Origin: Streptomyces koelreuteriae
Lineage (GTDB): Bacteria > Actinomycetota > Actinomycetes > Streptomycetales > Streptomycetaceae
Reading direction: 5' to 3'
Assembly: GCF_018604545.1 (NCBI RefSeq)
Contig: NZ_CP075896.1
Location: forward strand, 7,254,001-7,318,000
Length of the DNA: 64,000 nucleotides
A model generated the notes under the pieces. It worked only from the letters and a program-made list of their open reading frames with translations. It ran no database searches and was not told where the DNA came from. Each line of letters opens with the position of its first letter. Position 1 is the first letter of the stretch. Below, in pieces: positions 1-8,237 of this stretch. A program made the translations under genes and the position numbers.

Positions 1-1
1 G

Positions 2-607
2 GTCTGCGGGGAGCTCGCCCGCCGGCTGGGGCTGCGGGTGCCGCGCCTGGTCACGGTCGAGCTCGATCCGGAGCTGGGCCTCGGCGAGCCCGACCAGGAG
101 GTGCAGAACCTGCTCAGGTCCAGCGGCGGCACCAACCTCGGCATGGACTTCCTCTCCGGCGCGCTCGGCTTCGACCCGCTCGCGTTCCGGGTGAGCCCCG
201 AGGAGGCCGGGCGGATCGTCTGGTTCGACGCGCTGGTCAACAACGTCGACCGGTCCTGGCGCAACCCCAACCTGCTGATGTGGCGGGGCGAGCTGTGGCT
301 CGTCGACCACGGCGCGACCATGATCTGGCACCACAACTGGCCCGGCGCGCAGGCCTCGGCGGACCGCCCCTACGACGCCTCCGACCACGCCCTCGCGCCC
401 TTCGCGCCCGATGTCGCCTCCGCCGCGGCCGAGTTGGCGCCCCTGGTCACCGAGGAACTGCTCGCCGAGGTCACCGCGCGAATCCCGGACGCCTGGCTGG
501 CCGACGAGCCCGGCTTCGACACGCCGGACGACCTGAGGCAGGCCTACGCGCGGCCGCTGCTCGCGCGCGCAGCCGTCATCCACGACCGCATCCAGGGGGC
601 GAAGTGA
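2..607 (+). CDS. HipA-like kinase, C-terminal part (5' end outside window)
   Basis: The reading frame is open from the first bases of the window, so the start lies upstream. The visible part resembles the kinase lobe of HipA-family serine/threonine kinases. A catalytic-loop-like NNVDRSWRNPNLL is followed about 20 residues later by LVDHGA, which stands where the metal-binding DFG/DHG element is expected. The stop overlaps the GTG of the DUF3037 gene by four bases, so the two are translationally coupled. I infer a phosphotransferase fold; the substrate is unknown, and it need not be a toxin like E. coli HipA. Confidence 0.75.
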   Translation, partial: VCGELARRLGLRVPRLVTVELDPELGLGEPDQEVQNLLRSSGGTNLGMDFLSGALGFDPLAFRVSPEEAGRIVWFDALVNNVDRSWRNPNLLMWRGELWLVDHGATMIWHHNWPGAQASADRPYDASDHALAPFAPDVASAAAELAPLVTEELLAEVTARIPDAWLADEPGFDTPDDLRQAYARPLLARAAVIHDRIQGAK

Positions 608-1017
608 GCGACCGGCACATCATCAGGGGCGGTGCACGGGACCGCCAGATCTACGAGTACGCCGTCCTGCGCGTCGTCCCGCGCGTCGAGCGCGGCGAGT
701 GCATCAACGCCGGTGTCCTCGTCTACTGCCGTGCCGAGTCCTACGTCGGCGCGCGCACCCACCTCGACGAGGCCCGGCTGCTGGCCCTCGACCCCCATGC
801 CGACGTGGCCGGCGTCCGGGCCGCGCTGCGCGCCGTGGAGAACATCTGCACGGGCGGCCCCGCGGCCGGCCAGGCCGCCCCCGACGACCCGGGCCGCCGC
901 TTCCGCTGGATCGTCGCCCCCCGCTCGACGATCGTCCAGCCCGGGCCCGTACACACCGGGCTGACCACGGATCCGGCGGCGGAGACGGAGCGGTTGCTGG
1001 ACGTGCTGGTGAGGTAG
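604..1017 (+). CDS. DUF3037 family protein
   Basis: This 137-residue protein begins at the GTG inside the GTGA overlap with the upstream HipA-like gene. The N-terminal YEYAVLRVVPRVERGECIN segment, followed by GVLVYCR, is the hallmark of DUF3037. It has no signal peptide or membrane segment and is probably cytosolic. DUF3037 genes are commonly found next to HipA-like genes, and the coupling here suggests a functional partner. The biochemical role is unknown. Confidence 0.8.
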   Translation: MSDRHIIRGGARDRQIYEYAVLRVVPRVERGECINAGVLVYCRAESYVGARTHLDEARLLALDPHADVAGVRAALRAVENICTGGPAAGQAAPDDPGRRFRWIVAPRSTIVQPGPVHTGLTTDPAAETERLLDVLVR

Positions 1018-1041
1018 CGGATACCCGGCTCCGCCGCGCTG

Positions 1042-1467
1042 TCAGTGCCGTCGGCGCTTCACCACGTAGCCGGCCGAGAGCGCGGCGCCCGCCGCGAAGG
1101 TCACGCCGATGGCCACATCCCAGTCGCTCGGCCCCGTGACCGCCGCGCCCCCGAGTCCGCCTCGTACGCCTTGAGACGGGGTGGCGGTGGTGGGCGTGGT
1201 GGTGACAGGAGCGGACGGGGTGGCGGAGCTGGTGGGGGAGATGACGCCACGGCGGGGCAGGACCTCACACGCGATGCCGTCGTCCGGGCCCTGGTCCTCG
1301 TCGAGTCTGTTGGGATCGCTCGGATCCGCGTCGAAGACGGCCTGCGCGTCCTCCTGGAAGGAGAAGTCGCGGCAGTCCAGGTCCTGTCGGGCGTGAGCGG
1401 GGTCGGCCATGGGCACGATCGAGGCGATCGCGAACAGCGTGCCCAGGGCACCGGTGTGACGGCGCAT
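1042..1467 (-). CDS. Secreted, membrane-anchored Excalibur-domain protein
   Basis: This is a 141-residue predicted exported protein. Residues 1-26 form a signal peptide ending near AHA. Next comes an Excalibur-like calcium-binding module with the typical DLDCRDF opening and a DDGIACE closing motif. A Ser/Thr/Pro-rich linker follows, and a C-terminal hydrophobic segment is followed by KRRRH, so the protein should stay anchored in the membrane facing outward. Excalibur modules bind calcium through Asp-rich loops; the cellular role is not known. It is transcribed away from the SDR operon. Confidence 0.75.
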   Translation of the reverse strand: MRRHTGALGTLFAIASIVPMADPAHARQDLDCRDFSFQEDAQAVFDADPSDPNRLDEDQGPDDGIACEVLPRRGVISPTSSATPSAPVTTTPTTATPSQGVRGGLGGAAVTGPSDWDVAIGVTFAAGAALSAGYVVKRRRH

Positions 1468-1618
1468 GGAGCGCCTCCCTTCCGGCCACGAGTGGCTCGG
1501 GCTTCGACGCTAGGGTCCGAGGGTCGCTGCGGCGCGTGGCCGTAGGCCGATCGGGTGTCCCGGGGGATGCCGTCGGTGACGGGCGTGCGGGTAATGGATC
1601 ACACACACGCCGTGGCCG

Positions 1619-1647
1619 TTGACACCGCGTGCCAGGGCTTCTAGCGT
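1619..1647 (+). promoter_or_regulatory. Housekeeping-type promoter of the SDR operon
   Basis: A perfect TTGACA -35 (1619-1624) is separated by 17 bases from TAGCGT (1642-1647), a good Streptomyces HrdB-type -10. The predicted transcription start is near 1654, about 43 bases before the ATG of the first SDR gene. Confidence 0.7.
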
Positions 1648-1665
1648 CACACCCACTGAAGGTAC

Positions 1666-1679
1666 TAAGCGGTCGCTCA
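1666..1679 (+). promoter_or_regulatory. Operator-like inverted repeat in the SDR 5' leader
   Basis: The sequence TAAGCGGTCGCTCA is a near-perfect inverted repeat (TAAGC/GCTCA, with an AGCG-GT-CGCT core). It lies just downstream of the predicted transcription start. Related ACTAAGC-type palindromes precede acyl-CoA metabolism genes controlled by TetR regulators in actinobacteria, so repression by such a factor is inferred. No regulator gene is adjacent. Confidence 0.45.
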
Positions 1680-1696
1680 CCTGAGGAGAAGCAGCC

Positions 1697-2458
1697 ATGT
1701 CCACCACTGAGCAGCGGGTCGCCGTGGTCACCGGTGCCGCGCGCGGTATCGGTGCCGCCACCGCCGTACGACTGGCCGCAGAGGGCCGCGCGGTCGCCGT
1801 GATCGACCTCGACGAGGCGGCCTGCAAGGACACCGTCGAGAAGATCACCGCGGCGGGCGGCAAGGCCATCGCGGTCGGTGCCGACGTCTCCGACGAGGCC
1901 CAGGTCGAGGCCGCGATCGCCCGTGTCGCCGAGGAGCTCGGCGCGCCGACGATCCTGGTCAACAACGCTGGCGTGCTGCGCGACAACCTGCTGTTCAAGA
2001 TGAGCGTCTCCGACTGGGACACCGTCATGAACGTGCACCTGCGCGGCGCCTTCCTGATGTCCAAGGCCTGTCAGAAGCACATGGTGGACGCGGGATTCGG
2101 CCGGATCGTCAACCTCTCGTCGTCCTCGGCGCTGGGCAACCGCGGCCAGGTGAACTACTCCGCGGCCAAGGCGGGTCTGCAGGGTTTCACCAAGACCCTC
2201 GCCAAGGAACTCGGCAAGTTCGGCGTGACCGCCAACGCCGTCGCCCCCGGCTTCATCGCCACCGAGATGACCAAGGCCACCGCCGACCGCGTCGGCATGG
2301 GCTTCGAGGACTTCAAGGCCGCCGCCGCCACCCAGATCCCGGTGGCCCGCGTCGGTGAGCCGGAGGACATCGCCAACGCCATCGCCTTCTTCACGGGCGA
2401 GGCGGCCGGATTCGTCTCCGGCCAGGTGCTGTACGTGGCCGGCGGACCGCTCGACTAG
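1697..2458 (+). CDS. fabG: SDR-family 3-oxoacyl-ACP reductase-like protein
   Basis: This 253-residue classical short-chain dehydrogenase has the NAD(P)-binding TGAARGIG motif near residues 12-19, NNAG near residue 88, and a catalytic Ser...YSAAK set near residue 155. The ASGTG-like C-terminal region ends in YVAGGPLD. Length and motifs fit FabG-type reductases, which reduce 3-oxoacyl thioesters with NADPH. The true substrate could instead be an acyl-CoA. A GAGGAG ribosome site precedes the ATG, and the second SDR gene follows after 12 bases, so they form an operon. Confidence 0.85.
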   Translation: MSTTEQRVAVVTGAARGIGAATAVRLAAEGRAVAVIDLDEAACKDTVEKITAAGGKAIAVGADVSDEAQVEAAIARVAEELGAPTILVNNAGVLRDNLLFKMSVSDWDTVMNVHLRGAFLMSKACQKHMVDAGFGRIVNLSSSSALGNRGQVNYSAAKAGLQGFTKTLAKELGKFGVTANAVAPGFIATEMTKATADRVGMGFEDFKAAAATQIPVARVGEPEDIANAIAFFTGEAAGFVSGQVLYVAGGPLD

Positions 2459-2470
2459 AGGACGACAGAC

Positions 2471-3229
2471 ATGACTTCCGTGGAACTCTCCGGCAAGGTC
2501 GCCCTCGTCACGGGCGGCAGCCGCGGCATCGGCTACGGCGTCGCCGAGGCGCTCGTCGCACGCGGCGACCGCGTGTGCGTCACCGGCCGCAACGAGGACT
2601 CCCTCAAGGAGGCCGTCGAGCAGCTCGGCGCCGACCGCGCGATCTACGTCGCGGGCAAGGCGCACGACGAGGCCCACCAGGCCGTCGCCGTCGAGCGCAC
2701 GATGGAGGCCTTCGGCCGCGTCGACTTCCTGGTCAACAACGCCGGTACGAACCCGGTGTTCGGGCCGATCGCCGACCTCGACCTGAACGTCGCGCGCAAG
2801 GTCTTCGAGACCAACGTGGTCTCCGCGCTGGGCTTCGCCCAGAAGACCTGGCACGCCTGGCAGAAGGACAACGGCGGCGCCATCGTCAACATCGCCTCGG
2901 TCGCCGGCCTCTCGCCCTCGCCGTTCATCGGCGCCTACGGCATCAGCAAGGCGGCGATGATCAACCTGACGGTGCAGCTCGCGCACGAGTACGCGCCCAA
3001 GGTGCGGGTCAACGCGATCGCCCCGGCCGTCGTGAAGACCAAGTTCGCGCAGGCCCTGTACGAGGGCCGGGAGGAGGAGGCCGCCGCGGCCTACCCGCTC
3101 GGCCGGCTCGGTGTGCCCTCCGACATCGGCGGCGCGGCCGCGTTCCTCACCTCCGAGCAGTCCGACTGGGTCACCGGTCAGACGCTCGTCGTGGACGGCG
3201 GTATCTTCCTCAACGCCGGCACGGGCTGA
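2471..3229 (+). CDS. SDR-family oxidoreductase
   Basis: This is a 252-residue classical SDR with TGGSRGIG near residues 15-22, NNAG near residue 92, and YGISK as the catalytic Tyr/Lys motif near residue 156. It ends in a typical VDGGIF motif. It lies 12 bases after the first SDR gene and just before a strong hairpin, so it is the last gene of a two-gene operon. It probably acts on a hydroxyacyl/oxoacyl substrate in the same pathway. The two enzymes are clearly different sequences, not a recent duplication. Confidence 0.85.
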   Translation: MTSVELSGKVALVTGGSRGIGYGVAEALVARGDRVCVTGRNEDSLKEAVEQLGADRAIYVAGKAHDEAHQAVAVERTMEAFGRVDFLVNNAGTNPVFGPIADLDLNVARKVFETNVVSALGFAQKTWHAWQKDNGGAIVNIASVAGLSPSPFIGAYGISKAAMINLTVQLAHEYAPKVRVNAIAPAVVKTKFAQALYEGREEEAAAAYPLGRLGVPSDIGGAAAFLTSEQSDWVTGQTLVVDGGIFLNAGTG

Positions 3230-3241
3230 GGCAAGAGGCTC

Positions 3242-3278
3242 GGTGCGGGCGCCCGTGGACTCACGAGGCGCCCGTACC
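3242..3278 (+). terminator. Strong terminator hairpin after the SDR operon
   Basis: The arms GGTGCGGGCGCC (3242-3253) and GGCGCCCGTACC (3267-3278) pair with one G-U wobble. The loop holds a further CGTG/CACG stem capped by GACT. No T tract follows, as is common for Streptomyces terminators. Confidence 0.7.
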
Positions 3279-3419
3279 CACGTAAAGCCCTCGCAAAGGG
3301 CGATGACAACGTCGTCAAAGGTTTATCGATCAAGGAGTCATGGACCGGGGCGGGTCAGCCGGCCGGGCACTGCGGTATGGTCTGCCGACCCTTGGTATGG
3401 CAGATCGAGGAGCGTGCGC

Positions 3420-5006
3420 GTGTTCAACCGGAACCGATGCCTGCGGCAGGTGGCGGCCATCGCGTCCATATCGTCCCTTCTCGCCGGGTGTGGCGTGTTG
3501 TCGTCCGACACCCCGGAGGACGAAGGGCCGATCGTCGTGGGCACCACCAGTGCGCCCAGCACGCTCGATCCCGCGGCGTCGTGGGACAGCTCCTGGGAGC
3601 TGTTCCGCAACATCTACCAGACGCTGCTGAGCTACCCGACGGGCGCGAGCGAACCCCAGCCGGACGCCGCCGAGCAGTGCGGCTTCAGCGACTCCTCGAA
3701 CCAGGTGTACCGCTGCGAGCTGCGCGAGGGCCTGAAGTTCTCCAACGGCGACGCGCTCGACGCGCAGGCGGTCAAATACTCCTTCGACCGGATCCGCAAG
3801 ATCAACGTCAACGGCGGCCCCGCCGGTCTGCTGGGCAGCCTCGAACGGGTCCAGGCGCCGAACGACCGTGAGGTGATCTTCCACCTCAACAAGCCCGACG
3901 CCACCTTCCCGTTCGTGCTCGCCACCCCCGCGATGTCGATCGTCTCCCCGCAGGCCTACCCGGAGGGCTCCCTGCGCAAGGAGAACGACGCCGTCGGGTC
4001 CGGGCCCTACACGCTCGACTCGTACGAGGAGGGCAAGGAGGCCGCCCTCGTCCGCAACGACGGCTACAAGGGCTACGCGGAGCGCCGGAACGACGCGGTG
4101 ACCATCCGCTACTTCCAGGACTCCGGCGCCATGGTCAAGGCCCTGCGCGACGAGCAGATCGACGTGACCTACCGCGGTCTGGCCGCCGGCGACGTCGTCG
4201 ACCTCCAGGGCAAGTCCTCCAAGGAGGAGGAGATCCAGCTCGTCGAGGGCACGGGCACGGACATCAACTACCTGGTGTTCAACCCGAAGGACTCCTGGGC
4301 CAAGCGCAAGCCCGTGCGCCAGGCCATCGCGCAGGTCGTCGACCGGGCGGCGATCACCCACAAGGTCTACAAGGACACCGTCGACCCGCTGTACTCCATG
4401 GTCCCCAAGGGCCTCACCGGCCACACCACGGGCTTCTTCGACGACTACGGCGACCCCGACGTCGACAAGGCCCGCGAGATCCTCAGCGACGCGGGCATCA
4501 ACCAGCGCGTCCCGCTCACCTTCTGGTACACCAGCGACCGCTACGGCTCCGAGACCGCCGGGGAGTTCAAGGAGCTGAAGCGCCAGCTCGAGGACTCCGG
4601 CCTCTTCACGATCAACCTGAAGAGCCGCCCCTGGAAGACGTACGTCGAGGGCTACCAGAAGGGCGAGTACCCGGTCTTCGGACGTGGCTGGTTCCCCGAC
4701 TTCCCCGACGCCGAGAACTTCATCGCGCCCTTCGTCGGCGAGCAGAACGCCCTCGGCACGCCCTACCCGGCCCCCGAGATCACCGGCGACCTGCTGCCCC
4801 GGTCGCGCCGCGAGAGCGACCGCGCGAACGTGGAGAAGGAGTTCGAGGAGGCCCAGCGGATCCTGGTGGACGACGCGCGCCTGCTGCCGCTGTGGCAGGG
4901 CAGGCAGTACGTGGCCGCCAGCCGGGACGTCTCGGGCGCCGAGCGCGCCCTGGACCCGTCGACGATCATGATGTTGTGGGAGCTGCACCGCAAGACCGCC
5001 TGGTAG
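3420..5006 (+). CDS. Peptide/oligopeptide-type ABC transporter substrate-binding lipoprotein
   Basis: This 528-residue protein starts at GTG 3420, seven bases after GAGGAG. Longer in-frame starts upstream lack a signal peptide. It begins with a lipoprotein signal ending in LLAGC, so it should be lipid-anchored on the outer face of the membrane. The body matches the SBP_bac_5 (DppA/OppA) family, with the early TLDPAASWD strand, GSGPYTLDSYEEG and an aromatic-rich ligand region. No permease or ATPase gene is adjacent, so it probably works with components encoded elsewhere. The ligand is unknown. Confidence 0.85.
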   Translation: MFNRNRCLRQVAAIASISSLLAGCGVLSSDTPEDEGPIVVGTTSAPSTLDPAASWDSSWELFRNIYQTLLSYPTGASEPQPDAAEQCGFSDSSNQVYRCELREGLKFSNGDALDAQAVKYSFDRIRKINVNGGPAGLLGSLERVQAPNDREVIFHLNKPDATFPFVLATPAMSIVSPQAYPEGSLRKENDAVGSGPYTLDSYEEGKEAALVRNDGYKGYAERRNDAVTIRYFQDSGAMVKALRDEQIDVTYRGLAAGDVVDLQGKSSKEEEIQLVEGTGTDINYLVFNPKDSWAKRKPVRQAIAQVVDRAAITHKVYKDTVDPLYSMVPKGLTGHTTGFFDDYGDPDVDKAREILSDAGINQRVPLTFWYTSDRYGSETAGEFKELKRQLEDSGLFTINLKSRPWKTYVEGYQKGEYPVFGRGWFPDFPDAENFIAPFVGEQNALGTPYPAPEITGDLLPRSRRESDRANVEKEFEEAQRILVDDARLLPLWQGRQYVAASRDVSGAERALDPSTIMMLWELHRKTAW

Positions 5007-5016
5007 ACGGGTCGGT

Positions 5017-5032
5017 CCCGGGCTTCGCCGGG
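5017..5032 (+). terminator. Possible terminator hairpin
   Basis: A short CCCGG/CCGGG stem closes a GCTTCG loop, 10 bases after the binding-protein stop. It is plausible as a terminator but short. Confidence 0.35.
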
Positions 5033-5099
5033 CACGTTGTCAGTGGTCGCCTGTAGGTTCTGAGGCCTGGAAGTGACCGCACATCGTGAGGACGTTGAC

Positions 5100-5783
5100 G
5101 TGACCGACACCGCCATGCTGCCCGAGTCCTGGCGCGGGGTTCTGGGCGACGAGCTGCAGCAGCCCTACTTCAAGGAGCTGACGGAGTTCGTCGAGGAGGA
5201 GCGGGCGAAGGGTCCCGTGCATCCGCCGCGCGAGGAGGTCTTCGCCGCGCTGGACGCCACGCCGTACGAGAAGGTGAAGGTCCTGATCCTCGGTCAGGAC
5301 CCCTACCACGGCGAGGGCCAGGGGCACGGGCTGTGCTTCTCGGTCCGGCCCGGTGTGCGGATCCCGCCGTCCCTGCGGAACATCTACAAGGAGATGCACC
5401 AGGAGCTGGGCGCGCCGATCCCGGACAACGGCTATCTGATGCCGTGGGCCGAACAGGGCGTCCTGCTGCTCAACGCGGTGCTCACGGTCCGGGGCGGCGA
5501 GGCCAACTCGCACAAGGGCCGCGGCTGGGAGAGGTTCACGGACGCCGTGATCCGCGCGGTCGCCGACCGGCCCGACCCGGCGGTGTTCGTGCTGTGGGGG
5601 AACTACGCGCAGAAGAAGCTCCCGCTGATCGACGAGTCGCGGCATGTGGTGGTCAAGGGCGCGCACCCGTCGCCGCTGTCGGCGAAGAAGTTCTTCGGCT
5701 CGCGTCCGTTCACGCAGATCGACGCTGCGGTGGCCGCGCAGGGGCACGAGCCGATCGACTGGACCATCCCGAACCTGGGCTGA
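5100..5783 (+). CDS. ung: Family 1 uracil-DNA glycosylase
   Basis: Ung removes uracil from DNA to start base-excision repair. The 227-residue frame has the water-activating motif GQDPYHG and the C-terminal HPSPLSAKKFFGSRPF element, which carries the catalytic His and the minor-groove leucine loop. AVLTVRGGEANSH is also typical. I chose GTG 5100 because homologues begin with MTDTAMLPESW and a GAGGA site precedes it. A GTG at 5073 would add nine residues. It stands alone, flanked by hairpins on both sides. Confidence 0.95.
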   Translation: MTDTAMLPESWRGVLGDELQQPYFKELTEFVEEERAKGPVHPPREEVFAALDATPYEKVKVLILGQDPYHGEGQGHGLCFSVRPGVRIPPSLRNIYKEMHQELGAPIPDNGYLMPWAEQGVLLLNAVLTVRGGEANSHKGRGWERFTDAVIRAVADRPDPAVFVLWGNYAQKKLPLIDESRHVVVKGAHPSPLSAKKFFGSRPFTQIDAAVAAQGHEPIDWTIPNLG

Positions 5784-5793
5784 GGCGGGCGGC

Positions 5794-5832
5794 GTACGGC
5801 GGGGTCCTCCTCCCGGAAGGCCCCGCGCGTAC
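5794..5832 (+). terminator. Terminator-like hairpin after ung
   Basis: GTACGGCGGGG (5794-5804) pairs with CCCCGCGCGTAC (5821-5832), with a single bulged base across a 16-base loop. Confidence 0.55.
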
Positions 5833-5910
5833 GGACCGGCCTGAGCCGGATCGCCTTCGTCTCCGGCTAGCGTCGGAGGATCAGCCGGCGAGTGCGCGGA
5901 GGGCGTGGCG

Positions 5911-6411
5911 ATGGAGCGACAGGAGCAGACGGCGCCGGACACCGTGCTGACGCGGATCGGGCAGGTCGTCATGCTGCACCACGCAGGGGACCGCGAGGAG
6001 GCCCGGCACCGGTTCCTGGACCTCTGGGCGGAGATCGGGGAGCACGGCGATCCCCTGCACCGCTGCACCCTGGCCCACTACCTGGCCGACACACAGGACG
6101 ACCCCGGGGACGAACTGGCCTGGGACCTGCGCGCGTTGACGGCGGCGGAGGAGACCTCCGAGGACGGGCTCCCCTCCGGCGAGGCGGTGCGCGCGTTCTA
6201 CCCCTCCCTGCACCTGAATCTGGCCGAGGACTACCTCAGGCTCGGCCAGTGCGACGCGGCCCGCACCCATCTGCGACGGGCCAGGGCTGCGGCCGCCGCC
6301 CTCGCCGACGACAGGTACGGCGACGGCGTGTGGGCCGCCATCGAGCGGCTGGAGTCCAGGCTGGACGAAGGCGGCGGCGGGGCGTGGACACCGCCGAGGC
6401 AGCGGCCCTGA
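5911..6411 (+). CDS. Tetratricopeptide-repeat-like protein
   Basis: This is a 166-residue acidic, wholly helical protein. It has repeated A/G/L-rich helix pairs such as RIGQVVMLHHAGDREEARHR and LNLAEDYLRLGQCDAART, typical of TPR units for protein-protein contact. There is no signal peptide or enzyme motif. ATG 5911 is preferred because GGAGGG (5898-5903) lies seven bases upstream; a GTG at 5905 is closer to that site. Its partner is unknown. Confidence 0.65.
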   Translation: MERQEQTAPDTVLTRIGQVVMLHHAGDREEARHRFLDLWAEIGEHGDPLHRCTLAHYLADTQDDPGDELAWDLRALTAAEETSEDGLPSGEAVRAFYPSLHLNLAEDYLRLGQCDAARTHLRRARAAAAALADDRYGDGVWAAIERLESRLDEGGGGAWTPPRQRP

Positions 6412-6424
6412 AGGAGTGAGCCGG

Positions 6425-6931
6425 TCAACGCCGGTATGTGTCGCGGCAGATGGTCGCCTGCGGGCTGTCCGCCGGCCACCCCCCGTAGCGCGTGCCCAGC
6501 GCGCACACGTCCGCGTTCTTCGGGACGTTCTTGCGGACGTCCTGCCCTACGGACTCCGGGACGTCGGGCAGCTCGGCGGCGGGTGGCCGCTGTGGGGTGC
6601 GCTGGGCCGGTGCCCGGCGTTCCGGGCGGGCGGGGCGCGGGCCGGTGTCGCGGGAGCCGGACGGCGGTTGTCCCTGCTCCGGTGAGGCCGCCGGGGGCGT
6701 GGCCCGCCGGGACGCGGTCGGGGCCGGCTCCGGGCGGCGGGACCCCTCGATGAGTTCCAGGGCCTCCCGGGCCGGTGCCTGCACGACCTGCTCCTCCGGT
6801 CGGGGCGGCGACGGCCGGGACGGAGCCGTCGGTGGCTCGGGAACGGGAGGATCCTGGACCGTCACACAGCCGGAGAGGGCCGAGACCGCCACGGTCACCA
6901 GGAGCGTCGCTGTGGTCGTCGTTCGATGCAC
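6425..6931 (-). CDS. Proline-rich lipoprotein of unknown function
   Basis: Starting at GTG 6931 gives a 168-residue protein whose first 20 residues form a lipoprotein signal ending in SALSGC. About 90 residues of Pro/Arg/Glu-rich low-complexity sequence follow. A short conserved-looking C-terminal region contains two Cys residues (VCALG and ICRDTY), which could form a disulfide outside the cell. The longer frame starting at 6994 would put extra residues before the signal peptide and is less likely. I do not recognise the C-terminal domain. Confidence 0.65.
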   Translation of the reverse strand: MHRTTTTATLLVTVAVSALSGCVTVQDPPVPEPPTAPSRPSPPRPEEQVVQAPAREALELIEGSRRPEPAPTASRRATPPAASPEQGQPPSGSRDTGPRPARPERRAPAQRTPQRPPAAELPDVPESVGQDVRKNVPKNADVCALGTRYGGWPADSPQATICRDTYRR

Positions 6932-7043
6932 CCGCGCAACTCTGGTGCGTCCGGCCCCGGGTGGGACAGCGGACGGGCGGAGGATGCCCCGCACGGGTGA
7001 TGTCCCGCCCCGTACGGAGGTCGCCGGTGGGCCGTGGGTGACG

Positions 7044-7556
7044 TCAGTCGCCGGTCGAGCCGTCGAGGCGCTCGCGGATCAGATCGGCGTGGCCGTTGTG
7101 CCGGGCGTATTCCTCGATCATGTGGGTGTAGATCCAGCGCAGGTTGAACTGCTCGCCGGTGCGGCGGTGCTTGCCCTCGGAGAGATCGTCCAGGGCGAAG
7201 CGGGCGGCGTTGCGCCGGGCGGTCTCGATCTCCGCCTGCCAGGTGGCGAACGCCTCCTGGTAGGTGTCCGACTCGGTCAGATGGAACTCGCCGTCCTGGT
7301 CCTCGTCGCTGTAGTAGATCGGCGGCGCGTCCTCGTTCGTCAGCACCTTGCGGAACCAGCCCCGCTCCACCTCCGCCATGTGCCGCACCAGCCCCATCAG
7401 GGACAGTTCGGAGGGCTCCACGGAGGCTGTCCTGAGCTGCTCGTCGCTCAGGCCCTCGCATTTCCAGGCGAGAGTATTGCGGTGATAGTCGAGCCAGCCT
7501 TCCAGCATGGTGCGTTCGGCGGCGTCGGTGGCGGGTTCGGTGCGCTCGATGGTCAT
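7044..7556 (-). CDS. DinB-superfamily (DUF664) protein
   Basis: This is a 170-residue protein with the four-helix DinB/YfiT-like arrangement. Three spaced metal-ligand histidines are visible: LDYHRNT, LVRHMAEVERGWF, and HMIEEYARHNGHADLIRE. The last is the most characteristic part of DUF664. Family members are often thiol-dependent transferases (bacillithiol or mycothiol), so mycothiol-linked detoxification is an inference. The ATG at 7556 follows GGAAAGGA. It lies downstream of the TetR gene on the same strand. Confidence 0.8.
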   Translation of the reverse strand: MTIERTEPATDAAERTMLEGWLDYHRNTLAWKCEGLSDEQLRTASVEPSELSLMGLVRHMAEVERGWFRKVLTNEDAPPIYYSDEDQDGEFHLTESDTYQEAFATWQAEIETARRNAARFALDDLSEGKHRRTGEQFNLRWIYTHMIEEYARHNGHADLIRERLDGSTGD

Positions 7557-7598
7557 GTCCGCATCCTTTCCCAACTCGCCCGCACCGCCCAGGGGTTT

Positions 7599-8189
7599 TC
7601 AGCCCCCGAGCATCCCCGCGAGCAGCTCCCGCAGCCCGGCCCGTACCTCCTCCAGGCTCGGCGTATCGGAACCGAACGACCCCGCGACGCAGCTGAACAT
7701 CAGCCCGTCCGCCCAGGCGATCAGCGACAGTGTGTGCCGGGCCGGGTCCGTCGAGCCCATTCCCGTGACCAGGGCGGTGAGCTGGTCCCTGAAGCGGGCG
7801 CCCGTCGCGTCGAAGTAGGCCCGCAGTTCGGGGCGGCGGGTCGCCTCCAGGGCCAGTTCGTAGCGGGCGAGCGTGAGGGCGCGGTTGCTCGTCAGGGCGC
7901 GGTGGGTCGCCAGGGCCAGGGCGTCCGTGAGGGAGTCGGTCCCGGACCGCGGGTCCGGCATCTCGTGCAGGGCCAGCACCCGGGCCTCGCGGTCGGCCAG
8001 GCGCCGCACGGCCAGTTCCAGCAGCGCTTGCCGGGTTCGCGCGAGGTTCGACGTGGAGCCCTGGGGGAGTCCGGCCGTCTCGTCGACCGCCCGGTGGGTG
8101 AGGCCCCGCATTCCGCGCTCGGCGAGCAGGGCGAGGGCGGTGTCGGCGACGAGGTCGGCGCGGGAGGGGCCGGTGGTGCGTACGGACAT
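7599..8189 (-). CDS. TetR-family repressor
   Basis: This 196-residue protein has an N-terminal helix-turn-helix around residues 25-50 (RGLTHRAVDETAGLPQGSTSN), followed by a ligand-binding helical domain with a long EEVRAGLRELL terminus. It is transcribed divergently from an FAD monooxygenase. Two identical-pattern palindromes lie in the 85-base gap, so it very probably represses both itself and the monooxygenase, with release by a small-molecule ligand. Confidence 0.88.
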   Translation of the reverse strand: MSVRTTGPSRADLVADTALALLAERGMRGLTHRAVDETAGLPQGSTSNLARTRQALLELAVRRLADREARVLALHEMPDPRSGTDSLTDALALATHRALTSNRALTLARYELALEATRRPELRAYFDATGARFRDQLTALVTGMGSTDPARHTLSLIAWADGLMFSCVAGSFGSDTPSLEEVRAGLRELLAGMLGG

Positions 8190-8209
8190 GGGCTCACGCT
8201 ACCCGTCTC

Positions 8210-8223
8210 ACTACGGCTGTAGT
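8210..8223. promoter_or_regulatory. TetR operator candidate 1
   Basis: The perfect inverted repeat ACTACGGCTGTAGT has arms ACTAC/GTAGT and a four-base centre. It is the first of two copies sharing the pattern ACTACNNNNGTAGT between the TetR and monooxygenase genes. Confidence 0.75.
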
Positions 8224-8237
8224 AAAGTCGAGAGGGA

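Noticed and set aside
1265..2986. A 573-codon minus-strand open frame across the SDR genes
   Set aside because: It is a GC-driven shadow: it lies antisense to two clear SDR genes with normal codon bias and catalytic motifs, and has no recognisable domain.
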